Assembly (NCBI GenBank): GCA_015680685.1
Contig: MNCI01034978.1
Location: forward strand, 354,303 to 376,438
Origin: Gnetum montanum
Lineage: Eukaryota > Streptophyta > Gnetopsida > Gnetales > Gnetaceae
Length of the DNA: 22,136 bases
Direction: 5' to 3'
A model generated the notes under the pieces. That model was not told the DNA's origin and did not search any database. It saw only the letters and a list, made by a program, of their open reading frames with translations. Within the stretch, counting starts at the first letter, position 1, and the number at the start of each line of letters is the position of its first letter. The position numbers were made by a program, and so were the translations under genes. Of this stretch, positions 9,330-18,800 are shown in pieces.

Positions 9330-10334
9330 GGCTAATGCAATATAAACAAAAGTTAAAAATGCATGACAAGTGGAGGCAAAGGGTAGGCAGGAACCTGCAT
9401 TTTGGCCAAGGGAAAGTCTTGGTCATGTAGTTTCTTCCTAACCAGGCCTGGATTAGGGAGTGTGCAAGGCGTAGGATCCTCTGGGAAGCTATTGGCTTCA
9501 ACCACTCATCCAAGTGTGTTAGCCTTAGGCGTTGCATTGGTTATTATAGGTGTACCACCAAGAAACTCTTCTTCTAAAACTTGCATCATATCTATGTCGT
9601 GGATAGTCGAAGAGGAAGCATTATCACCATGGATGATAAATTGACCACCTTTGTATGGAAGGTGGATTTCTTGGTGTATGGGAGAGAAGATGGCCCTTAG
9701 TTGGGCTTAGCTAAGGCCTACCTAGAATCATGTTGAAACATGACATCTTCTCTATGACAATGAAATCTACACTAGTGGGAGATTGCTCTCCTGCCACAAA
9801 GGCTAAGTTGATTGTACCCCTGACTGTGACATGTGATCCATTGAAGGATTTCAGACACGTGGTTTTGGTTGGCTTGATTTCATCTACTAGGCCTAGCTTG
9901 TTGATGATGGAGTACAAGACTACGTTTATTGTTGTACCATCATCAACATGTACTCTACAGATGGTACACTGTCCAACATGAATGCTAATGGATAGTGGAG
10001 TTGCAGTGACCTCCCCTCATTTGGGGTTGACTTTGACTACATCATCGCAAAAGGCTAGGGTTGTTGAAACCAATTCTTGTGGTGTAGGGGGCAGCATTGG
10101 TGTACGAATAGATGCCTCATTTGCAAGGATGTTCTCCATAATAGGAATAAAGGCCAAGATCTTGGCCAATGCTTGGCAATGAGTAGATGAAGTCATGACT
10201 AGGTCATACAAGCTCAATGTTGTGTTCTTTTGCTTGAGCGTTTACTTCACTTGGGTTAGTGCAGTTATAAAGTCCTTGTCATTAGCCGTTGTGTTGGCCT
10301 TGATTTCCTCCATGTGGCTTGAGAGACAAATCTC
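9330..10334 (-). pseudogene. Retropepsin-like protease region of the inner element
   Basis: Matches the outer protease in order and sequence: TSSTHCQALAK, then the catalytic motif VDDG (about 9935-9946), GLVDEIKPTKTTC, FNGSHVTVRG and ILGRP ending at about 9714. The DDG form is a further departure from DSG. Stops in frame are TAA 10242-10244, TGA 10017-10019 and TAG 9711-9713. The TGA replaces an Arg CGA kept in the outer copy, a CG-to-TG change. The TAG occupies the same Trp codon as the TGA at 3846 of the outer copy. An extra base near 9690-9700 then shifts the frame of the protease tail. The region is bounded upstream by TGA 10335-10337, shared with the outer copy. Confidence 0.75.
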
Positions 10335-10991
10335 TCACATAGGAGACTTGGGCTTAGTTTGCTTGGCTTGCTTTGGAGTAGGGGCCCTAATGTTTGGTTG
10401 TTTCTTGCTAGTTGTGGCCTTTGCTTTGGTCATGGGGGTTGCGAGGTGCTTGTTTGTCCTCTTGCATTGCCATTTGGTAGGCCTACCTAGGTTGCTAGTG
10501 GGGTCAACCCTCAAGGAAGGAGAGATTGAGACGTTGTCCACTATTGGGCTTCAAGTAGGTGAGGGGCCATCATGTTGTGGGATGACACCCTAAACGTGTT
10601 GTGCTAAAGTAGTAAGAGGTTCCCTATGGGTTCGTACTTGTGGAATGTAATGGGTGGAGGTGGAAGCAAAGTCGTCTTCCTCATCTTCGCTCTGAGACTT
10701 TGTCAAAGGTGGCTGTGAGGCTTGACTCTTTGCCATGAGAAGTTGAGATATGAGTTGATGATGGGACTCAGAAAGGGGGATTATATCAAATGCTGAGGGA
10801 ATGAACTCCCTACCTCCCTTGTAGATAAGCTCATAGTGTTTTTTTGCCTCTCTTTCCATGCAATCAATAGACAAATTGGCTTGGATTTTGACACAGATGA
10901 AGTTATGCTGTTTGGGTGTAAGAGTCGCATAAGTAGGGCCTTTGCTCTTTGCTCTATAGCCTGAGTGACTGGCATGCAGGGCCTTGAGGAT
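10335..10991 (-). pseudogene. Deleted gag remnant of the inner element (N-terminal part fused to linker)
   Basis: The frame is open from 10991, just after TAA 10992-10994. It carries the family N-terminal block: PTYATLTP, FICVKIQANL, ELIYKGGREFIPSAFDIIPL and an acidic SEDEEDDFA. At about 10577-10592 it jumps from THREPLTTLAQHV directly to QHDGPSP in the Gag-protease linker, then NLGRPTKWQCKR. The Gag core (WYRALL region), the zinc knuckle and the first part of the linker, about 1.7 kb in the outer copy, are absent. The frame is the same on both sides of the junction. Stops are TAG 10590-10592, TGA 10551-10553 (CGA in the outer copy) and TGA 10335-10337. It could not form a normal Gag particle. 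Confidence 0.8.
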
Positions 10992-11234
10992 TTATCTATT
11001 CAATAACAGTTATGGATTCTGTGGCAGTCACAGGGTTCGAGGTTTCAGCCCCAAAGTCCAAGATCGACAGCATTGCTGGGTTGGTTTGGAAAGATTCCAC
11101 AATGAACGTGATTAAATTAGGACAAGTTGACCGTGAGCGACCGTAGCGTGACTGACAACAACGTGAATAACCACATGAGAAGTAGCTACAGTGTGATAGA
11201 AAGTGTGTCACCAAAAGTAGCGTGTCCTGATAAC

Positions 11235-11301
11235 TAGTGTAACCAACAGGCAATGTGTCTTGACAGGCAGCGTAACCAACAGGCAGCGTGTCTTGACAGG
11301 C
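11235..11301 (-). repeat. 33-bp tandem repeat in the inner leader
   Basis: Two units of 33-34 bp built on gtaaccaacaggca and tgtcttgacaggc, with a partial third before them. The outer leader has an array of similar period but different sequence at 13983-14106. Confidence 0.75.
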
Positions 11302-11452
11302 GTCTGCAACGTCAGAGGTAGCTGCAACGTAAGAGACAGAGTAGCAATGTGAGTAGACTGCAGCGTAAGGTAGGATGGACAAGATGGGTGAGTTAAGCTA
11401 GCATGTGTAAACTAGCTAGGCTTTAAGATAGGTAGCATGGAAAATAAGTTAG

Positions 11453-11470
11453 GACCTCCTTCTAGCGCCA
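11453..11470 (-). other. Primer-binding site of the inner element
   Basis: In transcript sense tggcgctagaaggagg starts 6 nt after the 5' LTR end. It begins TGG, as expected for pairing with the CCA end of a tRNA. The same site is in the outer element at 14171-14188. The tRNA was not identified. Confidence 0.65.
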
Positions 11471-11476
11471 ATTTAC

Positions 11477-12966
11477 TGTACTGACCTAAATCGTCGGTGT
11501 AAGGCTGGAAGGGAAAAAATACCAAAAGATCATCGGGCAAGCATAGTTGACCCTACCTTCACTTGAGGGCTAGCTGAAAAAGGGAATGAAGGTAGAGTGC
11601 CTTGGATGGTTTGCACGCAAATCAACCAAGAACTTCCTTGAGCGTAAACTACGGCTTGCATTGGGTTATCGTAAACTAATGTTTGAAATGTAAACGACGA
11701 CGCACAAAATTTAAACAGAACATATGTAGAAATGTATTGTAAACATAAACAGAGCAAACAATGTAAATGGCAGGAAATAATGAACTGTATTGTATTGTTT
11801 AAACAAGAATGTGCATCGGTCAAAGTGTAGCTGCACGTGTGGATGGCAGGTCAAGTGCTAAGCCCTGAGGTGATGTGTGAAGTGCTCGGATGCTAGGAGT
11901 CAAGCATGTCTGAGCATCCTAGGCTGCTAGTCGATGCTTCCTAAGTTGTCAACCCTTAAAAATTCCAATGTTCAAAAATTTCCGACCTTGTTTATGTGAA
12001 TTGATAGGGTATTTATAGGGCTTGGCCAAGGCTTGAGTGCAGAATTCCAGAATGGAATCAACGGTTGGGATTTAACGAGAAGACGAATCAAGTGACACGT
12101 GTTTGATGGACAGTCGTGTATGAGTTGGTCGTGTGTGGGCAAGCTATGTTCTTAACCAGGTACATTGCATTTTACCACTCGTGGGTTACTCAAGCCCATG
12201 GGAGTACATACAATTTAGACCATGAGGGCTCGACATGCCCACAAATGAAGAAAATTTATAAAGAAAATCAAAGGGATTGACTTCAGCTTGCTTGAAAATT
12301 CTTGGTCCCTGAATCGACTGTTGTAGGATGTCGATTTGAGGGGTTCCATGGCTATTTGAGGTGTTTCTGTTTTGCCATAGCCTCCAGTGTGAGTGGATGT
12401 GCCTCCAGCGTGAGTTCATTTGTGTTTACGCTACATTCAAGCCCAGCGTGACCTCCAGCGTGAGTTCCAGCGTGCCAGCATGTGTATGCTGCACTCACGC
12501 CTAGTGTGACCTCGAGCATGAGTGAGGGAAATGAGACCTTTTGACATCAAATTTGAATTTCGAAGCTTAATTATTGAAGTGTGGTTGTTGCCTACCTTGT
12601 GACCTTGAGGGTGATCTGGAATGTGGAATTTTAAGCTTCAATGTGACTTGTTCTAGGCTACTTTCGATAGGTCACGCTGGGCTCATGCTGTAGCATGACC
12701 ACAGCATGACCTATAGAAACCTAATGCTAAATGCTGGAATCTTGATGTTGGACACTGAACACTGGAATTTTAAACTTCTAACAATCGACCTCCATCTTTG
12801 ACTTGATTTTGACACTGCTTGGAGTTGTTTACATTGAGGGTGAGCAAACTGCCTTGGGCAAGTTGGGTGTGAGCTCAATGCCTTAGTCGAATTTTGCCTC
12901 CCAAATCTTCGAAAGGGCTTGAGTCATTCTCATTTAAAGTGCCAGGCCAAAATTAGTGGTGTTTCA
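11477..12966 (-). repeat. 5' LTR of the inner element
   Basis: 1490 bp from tgtactgacc to gtgtttca. By eye it differs from 5953-7456 at several to about ten percent of sites, mainly transitions plus a few small gaps. This is the copy that would drive transcription of the inner element. Confidence 0.93.
12010..12101 (-). promoter_or_regulatory. LTR promoter: TATA box, MYB-type site, intact G-box
   Basis: TATAAATA (12017-12010, minus), caacggttg (12059-12067) and an intact CACGTG (12096-12101). The G-box lies about 80 bp upstream of the TATA box, the same spacing as in the other LTRs. Confidence 0.62.
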
Positions 12967-12971
12967 GGTGG
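12967..12971. repeat. Target site duplication of the inner element, right copy
   Basis: ggtgg directly follows the LTR terminus gtgtttca. It is identical to 5948-5952 and lies in the gag frame. Confidence 0.93.
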
Positions 12972-13894
12972 GCGTTTGGATCTCCCTGTCCATTGTACTT
13001 GGTCAGCTGGGGTAATGGAATTTCCTTTGGCAAGGTTAATGGTGGAACTGAAGGGTGGATTGGGTCATCTTGGTAGAAGTCCAACACCTTGATTTCCTTA
13101 GTGTTTGCGATTTTAAGGCACTTTACCTCTTCAGTTAACATGTACATCATTTTCTTTGTGTCTGTCCACTCTTGGGCGGTAGGTAGACCAGTGGGTTGAA
13201 TGGATTGTGATTGATAATAATTCGACTGTTGCATTATTTGTGGAAAGGAAGTTGGTTGGATTGTTGGATGTTGTTGTGGTGGAGCAACATTTAGAGATGG
13301 GAGTGTAGGGTGTGGTATGTTGTAGTAAGTTGGTCGGTGCTATTGAACAGCTAGTGAAACCCATTGCCCAGCCACAGGTTGTGAGGTGATCCTCTGAATG
13401 TGTTGTGCTGAAGTAGTTAGAGGTGCCCCATGGGTTTGTATTTGTGGTATGTAATGGGTGGACGTGGAAGCTAGTACTTCTTGTTGAGAAGCTAGTCTTC
13501 GAGTGTATGCGAATGAAGGTGGAAGCATAGTTTCTCCCAAGAAAGGTTAAAATAATGGATTTATATGGACGTGAGGACTAATGATATGGTACAAATCCCC
13601 ATGCTCAGATTGGGTGGCAAAGTCATCTTCCTCATCTCCACCCTAAGGCTGTATCGGAGGTGGCTGTGAGGCTTGACTCCTTGCCATGAGAAGGTAAGAC
13701 ATGAGTTGATGATGGGGCTCAGAAAGGGGGATTATGTCAAATGCTGAGGGAATGAACTCATGACCTCCTTTGTAAATAAGTTCAAAGTTTCGTTTCACTT
13801 CTCTCTCTACATGATCAATAGGCAAGTTGGCTTGGATCTTGACACAGATGAAGTTATACTGTTCAGGTGTGAGGATTGCGTAAGTAGGGTTGAT
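12967..13894 (-). pseudogene. N-terminal part of gag of the outer element, cut by the inner insertion
   Basis: The frame opens after TAG 13895-13897. It reads PTYAILTPEQYNFICVKIQA, then ELIYKGGHEFIPSAFDIIPL, an acidic stretch, a Gln/Pro-rich segment, a helix around MMYMLTEEVKCLKI, and finally LTKYNGQGDPNAH. That last motif is the block usually found just before the core Gag domain. The inner LTR starts within this motif. The remainder is at 5055-5952 in the same frame. Stops are TAG 13643-13645, TAA near 13547 and TAG 13340-13342. The true start codon is unclear: no ATG opens the conserved block, and the upstream frame closes at 13895, so the N-terminus may itself be damaged. Confidence 0.8.
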
Positions 13895-13982
13895 CTAGGA
13901 AGATTCCATGACGGCGTGTGCAGCATGAGTAACTCATGGCGTGTGCAGCGTAATCTAACTCACAACGTGTGCAACTAGCTTC

Positions 13983-14106
13983 AACGTGAGCAAGCTCAGC
14001 GTGCATGACAGGGTCAGCATGAGCAAGCTCAACATGCATGGTCAATGTGAGCAAGCTCATCATGTGCGATAGGGTCAGCGTGAGCAATCTCAGCATGGGC
14101 AAGCTG
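13983..14106 (-). repeat. 33-bp tandem repeat in the outer leader
   Basis: Four units, of 33, 28, 33 and about 30 bp, related to gtgagcaagctcagcgtgca. They contain the same agcgtga word that is scattered through the LTR U3 region. Confidence 0.75.
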
Positions 14107-14170
14107 ATTTGAGTTTTATTGTTTGGCAGCGTTAGTTGGGTACGTTTTGAGAAGATGATAAACAAGGTAG

Positions 14171-14188
14171 GTCCTCCTTTTAGCGCCA
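14171..14188 (-). other. Primer-binding site of the outer element
   Basis: In transcript sense tggcgctaaaaggagg starts 6 nt after the 5' LTR. It differs from the inner site at one base. Confidence 0.65.
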
Positions 14189-14739
14189 ATTTACTGTACT
14201 GACCTAAATCATCGGTGTAAGGCTGGAAAGGGAAACAAACACCGAAAGATCATCAGGCAGACACAGCTAACCCTACCTTCGCCCAAGGGCAAGCTGGAAA
14301 AGAAAACGAAGGTAGAGTGCCTTGGATGGTATGCACGCAAATCAACCAAGGACTTCTCCAAGCGTAAACCACAGCTTGTGCTGGGGTTATCATAACTGAT
14401 GTTTTAAAACGTAAACAGTGTGCACGAAATGTAAACAGAAATATATGCAGAAACTGGTATTGCAAACAGAACGTAAACTAAACATAAAACAGAGTAAGAA
14501 ATATAATGGCTGACAAAATGAACTGTATTGTATTTACTTAGAAAATATGTGCACCGGTCAAAGCGTAGTTGCACGTGTGGATGGCAGGTCAAGCATCAAG
14601 CCTCGGGGTGATGTGATGTGTTTTAAGAGTGTTTGGATGCTAGGAGTCAAGTGTGCCCAAGCGCCCAAGGATTGCTGGTCTGAGTTTCCTAAGTCATCAA
14701 GCTTCAAATTGCCAACCTGGTTTATGTGAATTGGCAGGG

Positions 14740-14834
14740 TATTTATAGGGTTTGGCCAGGTTCAGGCAGGCACGAAATCCATGGATGGAATCAATGGTTG
14801 AGAGATGAGAGGAAAACAGATCGTGTGACACATG
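14740..14834 (-). promoter_or_regulatory. LTR promoter: TATA box with decayed MYB-type site and G-box
   Basis: TATAAATA (14747-14740, minus) is intact. The upstream motifs read caatggttg (14792-14800) and cacatg (14829-14834), where better-kept LTRs have AACGG and CACGTG. Both changes are at CG dinucleotides. Confidence 0.6.
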
Positions 14835-15186
14835 TCCGATGGACAACTGTATGTGAGTTGGTCATGTGTAGGCAGGCTACGTTTTTGACTGGATACATTG
14901 TATCTTACAGCGTGTGTTAGCTTACTCAAGTTGGCTCACTTTCATGGCACAATTTGGAGCATAGGAGCTTGATAAGTTTACAAATGGTGATGATTTACCA
15001 AGAAAATCAAGAGGGATTGAGTCTGACTCGCTTGAAACTTCTTGGTCCTTGAGTCGACTGTTGCAAGATGTTGATTTGAGTGGTTTTGTGGCTATTTGAG
15101 ACATCTCTGCTTCACTAGGGCTCCCAACATGAGTTGATTTGGTCATGGCATGTCCTCAGTGTGTGTTTGGAGTGCTTTTGTTTGGG

Positions 15187-15281
15187 CATGAATAGTGCTC
15201 ACGTTGATGAATAGTGTTCACGCTGATGAATAGTGTTCACACTGATGAATAGTACTCACGCTGAGTAATAGTACTCACACT
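15187..15281 (-). repeat. 19-bp tandem array in U3, five units
   Basis: Units related to gatgaatagtgttcacgct. The paired LTR at 1132-1244 has six. The array is absent from both inner LTRs. Confidence 0.85.
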
Positions 15282-15868
15282 AAGCATGTCCTTAGCGTGT
15301 GCATGCTACACTCATGCTGGGTACTCACACTGGGCATGACTTCAGCGTGCATGAGCTAGAGTGATGTATTTTTCACGAAACTTTGGTTTTTGAACCCTGA
15401 TTCTTGAAGTGTAATGATTGACTGACTGTGATTGACAAATTGAGCCTAAAAGTGCCATGTTTGGAGCCATTTTGGATAGGTCATGCTGCACTCATGCTGC
15501 CAGCATGTCCACAACATGAGCTGTAGCGTGACCACAAAAACTTGCAATTTTGGGTCTGAAACTTCGAATTCTGGAGGCTGGGACTGGAGGTTGTCGATCA
15601 TGAATCTTGATGATGACTTGCACTTTGAAAACTAGATCATTTTGACTCAATTTTGGGCCTGAAATTTACGCACGCTGCACGCATGCTGCAAGCATGACGT
15701 CAGCGTGTATGACAGCGTGCATGAGGAAATGTGAATAGTTTATAGCATGAGTGCTCAAGACAAGCCAGCGTGAGTGCCCTGCCTTAGTCAAATTTTTCCT
15801 CCCGAATGCTCGAAAGGGCTTGAGTCGTTCTTGTTTCAAAGTGTTAGGCCAAAATTAGTGGTGTTTCA

Positions 15869-15873
15869 ATTAC
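15869..15873. repeat. Target site duplication of the outer element, right copy
   Basis: attac directly follows the 5' LTR. It matches the reverse complement of 678-682. Confidence 0.8.
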
Positions 15874-15895
15874 TATTATTATTGTTGTTGTTGTT
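15874..15895. repeat. Triplet microsatellite (tat/ttg)n at the insertion site
   Basis: Short runs of att followed by gtt. Similar triplets occur, reversed, at 683-705 on the other side of the outer element, so the insertion probably landed in this microsatellite. Confidence 0.7.
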
Positions 15896-18800
15896 AGTTT
15901 CCTACATAATTGAATGCAATATGCATGTTAGGGCATTTTGTTAAAGTTTTGTATCCTTTGTTTCCCTGCTAATGGAGCTTAGTCATAGATCTACTATATA
16001 TTTTATGATTCAATGTTAAAATTCAACTACCCCTGAAATTTTTTATTTTTGTCAATTATCATGCTTTTCCAAGTATTTGGCTCTGCATATTTTATTCTTT
16101 ATGCACATTTATGCTTTATTATGCACATCTAGTTATGCATTTTTTATTTTTATCATGCACATTATATAATACTTTGTTCATGGAGAAATTTTGGATCCTA
16201 ACCTTATCCAAATCATATCCCTTGTTACTTTTTCTCATTAAACTAGAATTTAGAATTAATTTTTTAATTATAATTAAATATTGCATAAATAAGTTTTGTT
16301 AAGGAAGTACCTTAGATGATGTCCTACCAAGAATTTGACCTTACCAATATGTTCGGGACATTTGAAAATGTTAGTTTTAGCCTTTGGTTCATTAGAATTG
16401 GAGTTATAGTTCTCAAGATATCATATTTTTTAATTTACTAAAAATATTGTAAAAGTTTTGGCATTTCAATTGGATGACTATGATAAATAAAGTTTCAATA
16501 AGATTTCAACATACACTTAAGTAGATAAGGATTCTATAGGTTTAAATGAAATTTGATTTGGAGTCCATATGTAGTTATTATGTGTGTCTAAACACTTAGG
16601 GTATTAGTGAAGAAGAGAAATTAGGAAATAGACTTTAGAAAATGTAAATCTTTAAAAATTTCTATAAAAAATAGGTAAAATCAAGTTTAAAAGTCAAAAG
16701 TGGTTAAACAAAGTGCATTCAAGTAAATGTGATTAAAATTTCATATATATATATTTATAACATAATGTATATACATTTTTCTCATTTCCTTGCCTATTTC
16801 CATCATTTTTTGTCTGCATTAGGTTTTTAACAGAAACTATGTTTCATTATGTTTTTTTAAAGCTGTTTTCTTCCTTCTTTATTTTGAAGCTAATTTTAGC
16901 CTTGTTTCTTCTATTTCTGAATATGTAGCAAGCCCATGTGTTGCATTGCATGTAATTCTTCTACTTCTAAATAGATTGTGGCCTTTAGTACATCTTATTT
17001 TGATTTGTAAAGGGTTTCTAGCATACTAGTTTAAGTGAACTAAAAGCTGATTATGGACATCTCAGTACAAAAGAAAGAACATAAGAATATTCTAAAAGCC
17101 CTACCAACATAGGTAAGAAAGCTTATTTTATTTTCCTTTTCGTGTCACTCTTCTATTTTGTTATCAATTGTATGCACTTTCTTTTTACTTTCTAGTTTTT
17201 TGTTATTTTTTTCACAATTTTAATTATTATGTTGAGATTTTGTCGAATTTTTATCATTTTGGACTTGTTTTTACATGGAAATTAGTATTTTACTTATGTC
17301 CATGCCATTTTCTATCTTTTGGATGAATTTTTGGATTATGTCAAAACTTGTCCAATTTGCTTCTCAAATATCTTGTGATTATTTTGGATTAGCTCATGAT
17401 ATAAACATGATTTTATGGAACTTTGGCTATTATGGATTTTTGGTTATTTTGGAAAACTTTGCATTTTTGGAATAAAATAATAATATTTATGGGACCAATT
17501 TTGATTTTTTGGTAGTGGGAGTTGTGAATCTTTTAGATGCCCTCATTTGCATGCAATAGTAGAATGTTCTTTAGTGGAATCCACCCCATAGAAACAAGGA
17601 TTTTTGGATGGATTTTCTACCCTTGATTTTATTTGTAAGTTCATGTGAGGTTGGGAAACTTGTTGAGACCATCACACTAATTAGTTGAGTCTAGTGGTGT
17701 GATGTGAGGCATAGTCAAGATCTATCCTTTCGATGATGTGTGCCTTAGTCATTGAGGATGTTAGTAGCAAGGCTATTGCCAAGATTTGACTATGAGTGAC
17801 ATATTTGGGGTCACAAGGATAATTTGATGATAGTAGTGAAGTTATTCCAAGACTTGTTGGTATATTTCTTTGGTAGTGAGGATAACTAAGAGTTAGCCTT
17901 TGGAGATGCAAATATAAAATATATATTCTTTGATTTTGTGGAAAACTTTTGGCATTTACATGTTTGAATATTTGATTGAAAATCTTTATCTAGCCCATAT
18001 CTTGAGACTTTTGGCCCAAAACCTTTATACTCAATGAAGAGAGAAATAAAATAACTTTTCTTATTTGAGGGGTTCTGACTCCTCCTCTATTTTGATGCAT
18101 ATAACTTATAATAACCATGGAAACACTAGAAAAGGAACATGTAATGAAAGATGGATCAATTTTGCACAAGATGAACTCTTTAAACTTGAAAAATAATTTT
18201 TGTATATTTTATAATTTTGTAAAATGAAAAACTTGCATACTTTTTAGATACTTGACCCATGTATTTATTTTTTTGAATAAATAATAAAGTATGATAGATA
18301 TGAAATTGTCATATGTGTCATTTTGACCATGATATTGCAAGGATCAATTTTCATTTTGGTGCATGCTATATGTTAAGGAAAAAATAATATTATTTCATTA
18401 TATATTAATATTTTATTATTTAATATTTATAATTTTCTTATTTCATTTGACAAACTTCAAATATAAATATTTTTATTTTAGATATGTCATGGAGATGAAA
18501 CAAGTGTCATTGAAATAATTATTTTGTGTACTATTTTATGATGTGATTAGTGAAATTTATCGACATTTACATTTTTGTGGTTGCACAAAGCTTTATTTTT
18601 CTTTAAATAAATTTTATTTATGTATGAAAGTATTATGAAATTTTGCTATGCTATCTTACTCTCTTGTATTTATGCTTCTAATTAATAATTTTTATGTATT
18701 TTATGACTTTCTTTTAGATTAGTAAATCAAGGTTAAATCTAGATCCTTGAGGTTTCATAACACCTTTATGAGTTATTTATAAGATTTCTATAGATAATTA

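Larger units (their letters stand above)
10995..11476 (-). other. 5' leader of the inner element
   Basis: Lies between the 5' LTR and gag. It holds a primer-binding site next to the LTR and a two-unit repeat (11235-11301). The long reading frame across it (11382-10996, minus) owes its periodic QDTLPVGY to the DNA repeat and is not conserved in the outer leader, so I do not call it a gene. Confidence 0.6.
5953..12966 (-). mobile_element. Inner Ty3/Gypsy LTR retrotransposon of the same family, nested in the outer gag
   Basis: A complete 7.0-kb insertion bounded by two LTRs of 1504 bp (5953-7456) and 1490 bp (11477-12966), in the same orientation as its host element. A perfect 5-bp target duplication, ggtgg, lies at 5948-5952 and 12967-12971. 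The minus-strand order is 5' LTR, primer-binding site (near 11453-11470), leader, gag remnant, linker, protease, noncoding 3' region, polypurine tract (7457-7474), 3' LTR. Its coding part matches the outer copy but lacks the central Gag domain and zinc knuckle. It carries many stop codons and a frameshift. Its LTRs lack the 19-bp array of the outer LTRs, so it belongs to a slightly different subfamily. Confidence 0.92.
13895..14194 (-). other. 5' leader of the outer element
   Basis: Lies between gag and the 5' LTR. It contains the repeat array at 13983-14106, a gtgtgcagc-rich stretch (13915-13975) and the primer-binding site at 14171-14188. The open frame through it encodes only low-complexity sequence and has no counterpart in the inner leader. 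Confidence 0.6.
1..15868 (-). mobile_element. Outer non-autonomous Ty3/Gypsy LTR retrotransposon (Gag-protease type), interrupted by an inner copy
   Basis: In transcript order on the minus strand the element has a 5' LTR (15868-14195), a primer-binding site, a leader with tandem repeats, gag, a Gag-protease linker, a retropepsin-like protease, a long noncoding 3' region, a polypurine tract and a 3' LTR. The 3' LTR is 1794-819 plus the reverse-complemented block 1-677. The LTRs open TG and close CA in transcript sense. The 5-bp duplication attac is found at 15869-15873 and, reverse-complemented, at 678-682. Without the inner insertion it is about 8.7 kb. No reverse transcriptase, RNase H or integrase motif is visible, so movement would have needed enzymes from another element. 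The Gag and protease resemble the Tat/Ogre group of plant Ty3/Gypsy; that placement is inferred from motif recall, not from a tree. Confidence 0.88.
14195..15868 (-). repeat. 5' LTR of the outer element
   Basis: 1674 bp from tgtactgacc to gtgtttca, the only full-length uninterrupted copy of this LTR subfamily in the window. U3 runs from 15868 to about 14710 and carries a five-unit 19-bp array (15187-15281) and many agcgtga words. R/U5 (about 14710-14195) carries several aatgtaaac-like words. Confidence 0.93.

Noticed and set aside
10996-11382. A 128-codon protein with QDTLPVGY repeats
   Set aside because: The repeats follow a 33-bp DNA repeat in the leader, and the outer leader has no equivalent frame.
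13760-13978. A plus-strand 72-codon gene
   Set aside because: It lies antisense to the conserved gag N-terminal block.
16111-17475. Small hydrophobic plus-strand proteins in the AT-rich region
   Set aside because: Composition is what T-rich DNA encodes by chance. No start context, splice signals or homologous features were seen.
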